The translations under genes and the position numbers were made by a program. From Lachnospiraceae bacterium (GTDB lineage: Bacteria; Bacillota; Clostridia; Lachnospirales; Lachnospiraceae), in NCBI GenBank assembly GCA_030524635.1, contig JAUNGG010000040.1, positions 1 to 38,355 of the forward strand: a DNA stretch of 38,355 nt, in the 5' to 3' direction. How positions within the stretch are numbered: the stretch's first letter is position 1; each line of letters begins with the position of its first letter. Positions 31,887 to 38,355 of the stretch are shown here, one piece after another. Under the pieces are notes generated by a model. It saw nothing but the letters and a program-made list of their open reading frames with translations, was not told the origin of the DNA and did not search any database.

Positions 31887-33581
31887 ATGGAAGAGAAGAA
31901 CCTGGCATCAGAGGCTGAGGAAAAGGAAGTCGTATCGAAAAACTTTATTGAGCTGGAAATTGAAAAAGACCTGGCAGAAGGCGTGTACGATCATGTCCAG
32001 ACCCGTTTCCCACCGGAGCCAAACGGATATCTTCATATCGGACATGCAAAATCCATCCTGTTAAACTATGGATTAGCAAAGAAATATAACGGCAAATTCA
32101 ACATGCGTTTTGATGATACCAACCCCACCAAGGAGAAGACCGAATTCGTTGAGTCCATTATGGCGGATATTAAGTGGCTGGGCGCTGATTTTGAGGACCG
32201 GCTGTTTTTCGCATCAAACTATTTTGACCAGATGTATGAATGCGCTGTCTTTTTAATAAAGAAGGGAAAGGCATTCGTCTGTGACCTGTCTGCAGAGCAG
32301 ATCCGGGAATACCGGGGGGATTTTACCACTCCAGGTAAGGAAAGCCCATACCGCAACCGTTCCGTTGAGGAGAATTTAAAGCTGTTTACAGAGATGAAGG
32401 AAGGCAAGTATCAGGACGGCGAGAAGGTGCTTCGCGCCAAGATCGATATGGCTTCCCCGAATATCAACATGCGTGACCCGGTGATCTACCGAGTGGCCCG
32501 CATGAGCCATCACAATACCGGCGACAAGTGGTGCATCTACCCGATGTATGATTTTGCACACCCAATTGAGGATGCCATTGAGCATATCACCCACTCCATT
32601 TGTACCCTGGAGTTTGAGGACCACCGCCCGCTGTATGACTGGGTGGTAAGAGAATGCGAGTTTGAGAATCCGCCGCGCCAGATCGAGTTTGCAAAGCTGT
32701 ATCTGACCAATGTGGTGACAGGAAAGCGTTACATCAAGAAGCTGGTGGAGGACGGCATTGTGGACGGATGGGATGATCCTCGTCTGGTATCCATCGCAGC
32801 GCTGCGCCGGAGAGGCTACACGCCGGAGTCCATCAAGATGTTTGTAGACCTGGTAGGCGTGTCCAAGGCCAACAGCTCCGTTGATTATGCTATGCTGGAG
32901 TACTGCATCCGTGAGGATCTGAAGCTGAAAAAATCCCGCATGATGGCCATTCTGGATCCGGTGAAGCTGGTGATCGACAATTACCCGGAGGATACCATTG
33001 AGGAGCTGGAGGTTCCCAATAATCTGGAGAATGAAGCTCTGGGAAGCCGCAAGGTTCCCTTTGGAAGAGAACTGTACATCGAGCGTGAGGACTTTATGGA
33101 GGAGCCTCCGAAGAAGTATTTCCGTCTGTTCCCAGGCAATGAGGTTCGTCTGTTCGGCGCTTACTTTGTGAAGTGCGTAAGCTATGAGAAGGATGAGAGC
33201 GGTAAGGTGACAGTGATTCACTGTACCTATGATCCGGAAACCAAGAGCGGCTCCGGTTTCACCGGACGGAAGGTGAAGGGCACCATTCACTGGGTAGCGG
33301 TGAAGACGGCAAAGGAAGTGGAATGCCGCCTGTACGAGAATATTGTGGACGAGGAGAAGGGCAAGATGAATGCAGATGGAACCCTGAACTTAAATCCCAA
33401 TTCTCTGACGATTCTGCCAAACTGCTACGTGGAGCCGGCGCTGTTTGAGGCAAAGGCGTATGACAGCTTCCAGTTTATGAGAAATGGATATTTCTGTGTG
33501 GACTGCAAGGACACCACACCGGAAAAGCCGGTATTCAACCGGATCGTTTCTCTGAAGAGCTCCTTTAAGCTGCCGAAATAA
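31887..33581 (+). CDS. glnS: Glutaminyl-tRNA synthetase
   Basis: A 564-residue class I synthetase that charges tRNA-Gln. The [15 protein letters not shown] block gives the HIGH motif near residue 45, and [17 protein letters not shown] is the GlnRS/GluRS signature. The [22 protein letters not shown] segment takes the place of the KMSKS loop. The C-terminal part is the beta-barrel anticodon-binding domain of eukaryote-like GlnRS. Start 31887 is chosen because AATGGAGG lies upstream and the family start fits; an in-frame TTG at 31839 is weak. It is monocistronic: a terminator follows. Confidence 0.97.
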   Translation: MEEKNLASEAEEKEVVSKNFIELEIEKDLAEGVYDHVQTRFPPEPNGYLHIGHAKSILLNYGLAKKYNGKFNMRFDDTNPTKEKTEFVESIMADIKWLGADFEDRLFFASNYFDQMYECAVFLIKKGKAFVCDLSAEQIREYRGDFTTPGKESPYRNRSVEENLKLFTEMKEGKYQDGEKVLRAKIDMASPNINMRDPVIYRVARMSHHNTGDKWCIYPMYDFAHPIEDAIEHITHSICTLEFEDHRPLYDWVVRECEFENPPRQIEFAKLYLTNVVTGKRYIKKLVEDGIVDGWDDPRLVSIAALRRRGYTPESIKMFVDLVGVSKANSSVDYAMLEYCIREDLKLKKSRMMAILDPVKLVIDNYPEDTIEELEVPNNLENEALGSRKVPFGRELYIEREDFMEEPPKKYFRLFPGNEVRLFGAYFVKCVSYEKDESGKVTVIHCTYDPETKSGSGFTGRKVKGTIHWVAVKTAKEVECRLYENIVDEEKGKMNADGTLNLNPNSLTILPNCYVEPALFEAKAYDSFQFMRNGYFCVDCKDTTPEKPVFNRIVSLKSSFKLPK

Positions 33582-33616
33582 ATGTTCTGACTGCGAATTT
33601 TTTCGCAGGTTTGCTT

Positions 33617-33666
33617 AACAGCAGTTCCTGTGCCGGTTCGCCGGCGCGCGGGCTGCTGTTTTTATT
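33617..33666 (+). terminator. Terminator of glnS
   Basis: AACAGCAG (33617-33624) pairs with CTGCTGTT (33653-33660), with an inner GC-rich stem, followed by TTTATT. Confidence 0.85.
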
Positions 33667-33667
33667 A

Positions 33668-33729
33668 CATAGGAAACTTCGTCTCCTATGGTACAAAAAC
33701 GCTCCGCAGGGTTCTTTTTTGTATCATAG
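33668..33729. repeat. Dispersed hairpin repeat, copy B
   Basis: CATAGGA (33668-33674) pairs with TCCTATG (33684-33690). The latter arm also starts CTATGGTACAAAAA (33686-33699), which pairs, with one G-T exchange, with TTTTTGTATCATAG (33716-33729). The two hairpins share bases 33686-33690 and exclude each other. Related to copy A at 23259-23316. Confidence 0.6.
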
Positions 33730-33814
33730 AAAGAAACCATTTAGAATAAGCTTTATTAGCAGCCTGTCTGAAAAAGCAGTCAGCCTGCTGCAAAAGGAAA
33801 CGAGGTGATACAGG

Positions 33815-35299
33815 ATGGAATTGATCATACCATTAGATAATCAGGGCAGTACCCCGATGTATCAGCAGATCTATCAATATATGAAGCAAGAGATCCGGCA
33901 GGGCAATTTAAAGGCCGGGGTCCGTCTGCCGTCCACCAGAGTGCTGGCTGACCATCTGAAAGTAAGCCGCAGCACCACACAGATGGCCTATGAACAGCTT
34001 TTGTCGGAGGGATATATCGAGGCAGTGCCCTGCAAGGGATATTTTGTTTCAGCAATCGAGGCGCTGGTGGAGGTGCGGGAGCAGCCCGCCGGCCAGTTTG
34101 TGACGCAGGAGGTAGCCGGGCAGGAGGGCTTTGTTGTAGACTTTTCCCCCAGAGGCATTGATCTGGACAGCTTTCCCTTCAACACCTGGCGGAAGATCAG
34201 CAAGAATATCCTGGTAGATGACAACAAGGCCTTGTTTTTAAACGGGGATCCTCAGGGAGAATATGCCCTGCGGGAGGCGATCCGAAGCTATCTGCATTCG
34301 GCCAGAGGGGTCCGGTGCAGTGCGGATCAGATCATTGTGGGAGCTGGAAATGAGTATCTGCTGATGCTGTTGTCGCTGGTGCTGGGGCCAAACCGGGTGA
34401 TCGCCATGGAAAATCCTACCTACAAGCAGGCCTACCGTGTGTTTATCAGCCAGGGCTGCCAGGTGGTTCCGGTGGAGATGGATAAGCATGGGATGGATGT
34501 AAGAAGGCTGCGGGAAGCGGGAAATCCGGAGAACCGGACGGCGGCACCATACGGATTGCCGGAGCAGGAAATTCTGATGAAAGAAAAGGAATGCCGCCTG
34601 CAGCCGGATACGGCTTATATCATGCCTTCCCATCAGCATCCTATGGGGATCGTGATGCCGGTAAAGCGCAGGCAGGAGCTTTTGGCCTGGGCCTATGAGG
34701 AGGAGGAACGTTATCTGATCGAAGATGATTACGACAGTGAGTTCCGGTACAAGGGGAAACCGATTCCGGCTCTTCAGGGCATGGATCATGGCGGCCGGGT
34801 GATCTATATCGGAACCTTTTCCCAGTCCATTGCACCGGCCATCCGTGTAGGCTTTATCGTCCTTCCGATGCAGCTTCTGGCCAAATATAAGGAGAAGGCA
34901 GGCTTCTATTCCTCCACCGTATCCAGAATCGACCAGAATATTCTGTACCAGTTTTTGACAGAAGGACATTATGAGCGGCACTTAAACCGGATGCGGTCGG
35001 TCTATAAAGGAAAGCATGACTGCCTGATGGGGGAGCTGAAGGAATTTGAAGCAAAATTTGATATTGCCGGGGAGCATGCCGGGCTGCATGTGCTGCTGAC
35101 TCACAGGAAGGGAATGAGGGAACAAGAGCTGGAGCAGAAGGCCGCAGCAGCCGGGGTGAAGGTGTATGGACTGTCCCGGTATTTTATCCATCCGGAGCAT
35201 AATCAGTATCCGTCAACGGTGGTGCTGGGATATGCAAACCTGACGGAGGAAGAGATCCGGGAAGGCTGCAGGCGTTTGAAGGAGGCGTGGGAGCTGTAG
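33815..35299 (+). CDS. MocR/PdxR-family regulator (GntR DNA-binding plus aminotransferase fold)
   Basis: A 494-residue fusion. Residues 10-75 are a GntR winged helix (TPMYQQIYQYMKQEIRQGNL; LPSTRVLADHLKVSRSTTQM). Residues about 110-494 are a class I aminotransferase fold (IIVGAGNEYLLMLLSLVL; MPSHQHPMGIVMPV; LIEDDYDSEFRYKGKP). The PLP Schiff-base lysine sits in GTFSKS in relatives; here residue 337 is Gln (CAG at 34823-34825, GTFSQSIAPAI). An extra segment of about 27 residues (around 234-262) interrupts the region just before PSHQHP. It follows glnS and the hairpin repeat, and probably regulates an unlinked or neighbouring gene. Confidence 0.92.
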   Translation: MELIIPLDNQGSTPMYQQIYQYMKQEIRQGNLKAGVRLPSTRVLADHLKVSRSTTQMAYEQLLSEGYIEAVPCKGYFVSAIEALVEVREQPAGQFVTQEVAGQEGFVVDFSPRGIDLDSFPFNTWRKISKNILVDDNKALFLNGDPQGEYALREAIRSYLHSARGVRCSADQIIVGAGNEYLLMLLSLVLGPNRVIAMENPTYKQAYRVFISQGCQVVPVEMDKHGMDVRRLREAGNPENRTAAPYGLPEQEILMKEKECRLQPDTAYIMPSHQHPMGIVMPVKRRQELLAWAYEEEERYLIEDDYDSEFRYKGKPIPALQGMDHGGRVIYIGTFSQSIAPAIRVGFIVLPMQLLAKYKEKAGFYSSTVSRIDQNILYQFLTEGHYERHLNRMRSVYKGKHDCLMGELKEFEAKFDIAGEHAGLHVLLTHRKGMREQELEQKAAAAGVKVYGLSRYFIHPEHNQYPSTVVLGYANLTEEEIREGCRRLKEAWEL

Positions 35300-35372
35300 C
35301 TGTCTGTGCTTTTCACATGTTTTATAGTCAGTGCGAGACGAAAGGGTGCAGGCCAGGCTGGAGGAATCAAAT

Positions 35373-36326
35373 ATGAGCAGGAAATGGAACCGCAGCAGGA
35401 TAAAGCAATGGATGGACGCAGGAAGAAACCGATGGGCAGAGTGGGGGCCGGACAACCGAAAGTCCTGCTCTGTGCTGGTGGGCGGTCTGCTCCTTCTCAC
35501 AGTCTGCGGGCTGCTGGGAGAAGCCAGAAACCGGGATTCTCAATTGGTTCCGACGTTATCGGTTCAGGAATTATCCGTTCGGGAGCCGCTGTTTCCAGTA
35601 CCATCCGTTCAGCCGGAAGCAGATTCGTCTCGGCTTTATGCATCCGGCGGCCGCCTGACGGAAGAACAGGATCGATTTTTATCAGAGCTGGAGCTTACGG
35701 TTGCAGCTTCCACTGTGGAGGAGGCTGCCAAAGTGCTGGTCCGGAGCCAGGAAACGTTAAACCGGATCTTTCAGCAATTGGATCCGGAAACCATACTTTA
35801 TGTGCAGCCACATCAGGGAGATCAGAACCATCAGGCGCACATGGCAATGGCCTTTCCGGCGGCCAATCTCTGCTTTTACGGAAGCTTCCGGGACGGCAGC
35901 CCGGATGGGATCTGCACGGCGATTCTTTGTCAGACTGGAGCTCGTTCAGGCTACCGGTATTCCATGGGAATCTGGAAAAACGGGAAGATGGAAGGGTTCG
36001 GCCTGACCGGAACCTGCTCCTGGCCAGACGGAACGGGGGAGCAGCCCAAGGAGTCCAGAATCGTGGGAGTATTTCAGCAGGATAAGCTGGACGGTAACCT
36101 TACTTATCTGAACCGGAATCCTTCCGGACGGCTGGATCAGTGGCAGATTACCGCTAAAGAGGGGAGAACCAGTCTGGATGAAAGATGGAGCTTTCAAAAA
36201 GAACTGGCAGAATATCATTTGCCGTCAGAATCGGGAGGAAATTCCGTATTTCTGATGCCAGAAAACCAGATCCTGCAGGCGCGGTGGGAAAATCTGGCAA
36301 AATGGAGCAACCATTCAGTCGGATAA
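35373..36326 (+). CDS. Membrane-anchored protein with MORN-like repeats
   Basis: A 317-residue protein with a basic N-terminus (RKWNRSRIKQWMDAGRNRW), a transmembrane anchor at about residues 34-50 (VLVGGLLLLTVCGLLGEA) and an outside domain. Residues about 175-270 contain MORN-like units (FRDGSPDGICTAIL, GIWKNGKMEGFGLTG, GVFQQDKLDGNLTYL), beta-hairpins each with a G-x-W/F-x-x-G/D-x-x-x-G core. TGGAGGAAT precedes the ATG 8 bp away; an upstream in-frame ATG at 35331 has no ribosome binding site. No function is known; MORN-like extracytoplasmic proteins are frequent in gut Clostridia. Confidence 0.75.
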   Translation: MSRKWNRSRIKQWMDAGRNRWAEWGPDNRKSCSVLVGGLLLLTVCGLLGEARNRDSQLVPTLSVQELSVREPLFPVPSVQPEADSSRLYASGGRLTEEQDRFLSELELTVAASTVEEAAKVLVRSQETLNRIFQQLDPETILYVQPHQGDQNHQAHMAMAFPAANLCFYGSFRDGSPDGICTAILCQTGARSGYRYSMGIWKNGKMEGFGLTGTCSWPDGTGEQPKESRIVGVFQQDKLDGNLTYLNRNPSGRLDQWQITAKEGRTSLDERWSFQKELAEYHLPSESGGNSVFLMPENQILQARWENLAKWSNHSVG

Positions 36327-36390
36327 GAAGATGTCACATCTGAACAGTAAACAAATAGATTCCATCTGATGAAATAGCCTAAAAAAGTGA

Positions 36391-36419
36391 TTGACATTTC
36401 GTTATATTTGTTATATTCT
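36391..36419 (+). promoter_or_regulatory. Promoter of the trpB transcript
   Basis: TTGACA (36391-36396) with TATTCT (36414-36419, 17-bp spacer) or the overlapping TATATT (36412-36417, 15 bp). Confidence 0.7.
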
Positions 36420-36429
36420 AACAACAAGT

Positions 36430-36705
36430 CAATTAATTACAAACCAATGATCAGGGCGAGTACCTGTTTTGAACATGCACAGAGAGCTGCAGATGGTGGG
36501 AATGCGGCGATGGGACGATCAGGGAATGGACCTGGGAGGGCAAGCTGAAACCTTTGGAAAGTAGGTGAGACGTGACTGCACGTTACAGCAGATCGTGTAT
36601 GCTAGTACACGAGATGAGCGCATTCGAGAGAATGAAGTTAGGTGGCACCGCAGAAGTATAACTCCTGTCCTATTTGAAAATAGTAGGCTGGGAGTTTTTT
36701 TGTTT
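36430..36705 (+). promoter_or_regulatory. T-box leader with candidate Trp (TGG) specifier
   Basis: The leader ends with the T-box antiterminator core AGGTGGCACCGCAG (36640-36653), followed by a terminator: AACTCC-type stem (36660-36673) pairing with a segment ending GGGAGT and a run of T (36690-36703). Stem I is seen as AGAGAG near 36481 and the 3' side at GGGAATGGACC (36532-36542), where TGG (36537-36539) is the likely specifier. Uncharged tRNA-Trp would stabilise the antiterminator and allow trpB reading. A Trp specifier agrees with the downstream gene. The specifier assignment is by inspection only. Confidence 0.85.
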
Positions 36706-36794
36706 TGTAATTAATTGTTAGGATTCCCCACTCATTGATTGACGGCAGGGAGAATAAAAGTAAAAATAAAGCGATTAAGAAAGGAAGAGACGAC

Positions 36795-38168
36795 ATGGAA
36801 CAGAACATCCCTTACAAAATTTATCTGGAAGAGCAGGAGATGCCGAAGCAGTGGTATAATGTCCGTGCTGATATGAAGAAGAAACCGGCTCCGATCTTAA
36901 ATCCCGGCACGCTGCAGCCGGTAACCTTAGAGGAATTATCCGCAATATTCTGTACCGAGCTGGCAAAGCAGGAGCTGGATGATGTAACCCCATATTTTGA
37001 TATTCCAGAGGAGATCCGAAACTTCTATCGGATGTATCGTCCTTCACCATTGGTGAGAGCATATTGTCTGGAGCAGAAACTGGGAACACCGGCACATATT
37101 TATTACAAGTTTGAGGGAAACAACACCTCCGGAAGCCATAAGCTGAATTCCGCCATTGCCCAGGCTTATTACGCAAAGAAGCAGGGCTTAAAGGGTGTGA
37201 CCACAGAGACAGGAGCTGGCCAGTGGGGTACTGCGCTGTCCATGGCATGTGCATATCTGGATTTAGACTGTCAGGTATATATGGTAAAATGCTCTTATGA
37301 GCAGAAGCCGTTCCGCCGGGAGGTAATGCGGACCTACGGTGCAAAGGTAACACCTTCTCCATCCATGGAGACTGAGGTAGGCCGGAAGATGAACGCAGAG
37401 TTCCCAGGCACCACCGGAAGCCTTGGCTGTGCGATTTCGGAAGCAGTAGAAGCAGCTGTGACCCAGGAGGGCTACCGCTACGTGCTGGGTTCTGTATTGT
37501 CACAGGTACTGCTGCATCAGTCTGTGATCGGTCTTGAGACGAAGGCCGCTTTGGATAAGTATGGAATCAAGGCAGACACCATTATCGGCTGTGCCGGCGG
37601 CGGTTCTAACTTAGGCGGCCTGATCTCACCATTTGCAGGAGAGATGCTGCGGGGTGAGGCAGACTATGAGATCATTGCAGTAGAACCGGCATCCTGCCCA
37701 AGCCTTACCAGAGGTGTTTATGCATATGACTTCTGTGATACCGGAAAGGTTTGCCCGCTTGCAAAAATGTATACCTTAGGAAGCAGCTTTATCCCATCTG
37801 CAAACCATGCAGGCGGACTTCGTTATCATGGTATGAGTTCCATTGTCTCCGAGCTGTATGATCAGGGACTGCTGACAGCTAGAAGCGTTGAGCAGACTGC
37901 AGTGTTCCAGGCTGCCCAGATGTTTGCCCGGGTAGAAGGTATCCTTCCGGCGCCGGAAAGCAGCCATGCCATCAAGGTTGCCGTTGATGAGGCATTAAAG
38001 TGCAAGGAGACCGGAGAAGCAAAGAATATTGTATTCGGTCTGACCGGAACCGGATATTTCGATATGATGGCTTATCAGAAGTTTAACGATGGAGTTATGA
38101 GTGATTATATCCCTACCGATGAAGATCTGAAGAAATCCATTGATCAGCTGCCGAAGACAGAAAAATAA
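36795..38168 (+). CDS. trpB: TrpB-like (TrpB2-type) tryptophan synthase beta chain
   Basis: A 457-residue PLP-dependent beta-chain homolog of the TrpB2 type, longer than the TrpB1 subunit (about 395) that works with TrpA. The N-terminal PYKIYLEEQEMPKQWYN extension is typical of TrpB2. The Schiff-base Lys is in NNTSGSHKLNSA, the substrate-binding motif is ETGAGQWGTA, and the phosphate-binding loop is GCAGGGSNLGG. It would condense indole and serine to tryptophan. No trpA or other trp genes lie nearby. The start at 36795 has AAAGGAAGAG upstream; the in-frame ATG at 36735 lies between T-box and gene. Expression is under the T-box. Confidence 0.93.
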   Translation: MEQNIPYKIYLEEQEMPKQWYNVRADMKKKPAPILNPGTLQPVTLEELSAIFCTELAKQELDDVTPYFDIPEEIRNFYRMYRPSPLVRAYCLEQKLGTPAHIYYKFEGNNTSGSHKLNSAIAQAYYAKKQGLKGVTTETGAGQWGTALSMACAYLDLDCQVYMVKCSYEQKPFRREVMRTYGAKVTPSPSMETEVGRKMNAEFPGTTGSLGCAISEAVEAAVTQEGYRYVLGSVLSQVLLHQSVIGLETKAALDKYGIKADTIIGCAGGGSNLGGLISPFAGEMLRGEADYEIIAVEPASCPSLTRGVYAYDFCDTGKVCPLAKMYTLGSSFIPSANHAGGLRYHGMSSIVSELYDQGLLTARSVEQTAVFQAAQMFARVEGILPAPESSHAIKVAVDEALKCKETGEAKNIVFGLTGTGYFDMMAYQKFNDGVMSDYIPTDEDLKKSIDQLPKTEK

Positions 38169-38190
38169 AAAACTGCATCAAGGAGAAAGC

Positions 38191-38229
38191 ACTGCCTTTT
38201 GGCCCGAAATGGCTGGAAGGCAGTTTTTA
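38191..38229 (+). terminator. Terminator of trpB
   Basis: ACTGCCTT (38191-38198) pairs with AAGGCAGT (38217-38224), followed by TTTTA. Confidence 0.9.
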
Positions 38230-38295
38230 TTTATCAAAAAGAAAAAATAATAATAAAATTTTACCTGGTTAAGGAATGACTTTATTGACAATTTC

Positions 38296-38330
38296 TGATA
38301 TAATGATTCAATAGACAAAAATCGTCTATT
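38296..38330 (+). promoter_or_regulatory. Promoter with operator-like palindrome for a gene beyond the window
   Basis: TGATATAAT (38296-38304) is an extended -10 with consensus TATAAT. Immediately after it AATAGAC (38310-38316) and GTCTATT (38324-38330) form a 7-bp inverted repeat over the start site, a typical repressor position. The regulated gene lies past the right edge. Confidence 0.55.
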
Positions 38331-38355
38331 CTATGTGTAAATAAAGGTAGACTTT

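Noticed and set aside
33611..33808. A 65-residue reading frame between glnS and the MocR gene
   Set aside because: It runs through the terminator and the hairpin repeat and has no ribosome binding site.
38285..38304. TTGACA followed by TATAAT at the right edge as a standard promoter
   Set aside because: The two hexamers are only 8 bp apart. The extended -10 reading is used instead.
1..38355. CRISPR arrays, intact insertion sequences, integrase or phage genes
   Set aside because: No regularly spaced repeats and no transposase, integrase or phage structural reading frames were seen. Mobile-element history is inferred only from broken genes near tRNAs.

Overview
The window looks like chromosome from a gut-type Lachnospiraceae (Clostridium cluster XIVa) bacterium. 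This rests on Firmicute-style AGGAGG ribosome binding sites, sigma-A promoters, a tryptophan T-box leader, the ispF-cysS-mrnC-rlmB gene order, and several domain-of-unknown-function families that I associate with Lachnospiraceae. No plasmid, phage or CRISPR structure is visible. The family-level placement is inference.

Layout. 1-4.5 kb: a partial tRNA-Val, then a housekeeping operon (lipid kinase, ispF, cysS, mrnC, rlmB). 4.6-9.8 kb: a secreted transglutaminase-like protein followed by a compact type IV pilus/type II secretion-like operon. It holds a GspF/PilC platform protein, four single-span membrane proteins (one with a prepilin-type G|xxxxE site) and a PilT-type ATPase, with no PilB/GspE. 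9.9-12.4 kb: an L-lactate dehydrogenase with an unusual linker, converging on a DUF4397 protein with a proline-rich stalk and a 64-residue small protein. 12.6-18.9 kb: a segment bounded by two identical tRNA-Thr(GGT) genes in opposite orientation. Just inside its ends lie a shredded AAA ATPase gene and a MATE efflux gene that has lost its 3' end. Between them are an uncharacterised protein, a P-loop kinase, an orphan Nif11-like small protein and adenine deaminase.

19.0-28.4 kb: a carboxylate or acid-sugar utilisation locus. A PrpR-like activator with a degenerate ATPase and a LysR regulator form one operon. It diverges from an enolase-superfamily enzyme, which is followed by a separately promoted tctC-tctB-tctA-IlvD/Edd operon. 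The likely theme is uptake of an organic acid by a tripartite tricarboxylate transporter (TTT) followed by dehydration; the substrate cannot be read from the sequence. 28.6-31.7 kb: a worn region with an internally deleted nitroreductase, a DUF3877-like gene, an AT-rich DUF4869 plus ATPase pair whose ATPase runs off into the end of a convergent TenI-like gene, and that gene itself. 31.8-38.3 kb: glnS, a dispersed hairpin repeat, a MocR-type regulator whose expected PLP lysine is glutamine, a MORN-like membrane-anchored protein, and a TrpB2-type tryptophan synthase beta chain behind a T-box with a candidate TGG specifier. The right edge carries a promoter and an operator-like palindrome for a gene outside the window.

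Two themes recur. Several conserved enzymes (IspF, LDH, adenine deaminase, the MocR regulator, GspF) carry extra low-complexity or acidic segments. Four genes (two ATPases, MATE, nitroreductase) show truncation or internal deletion, which points to ongoing local gene loss.
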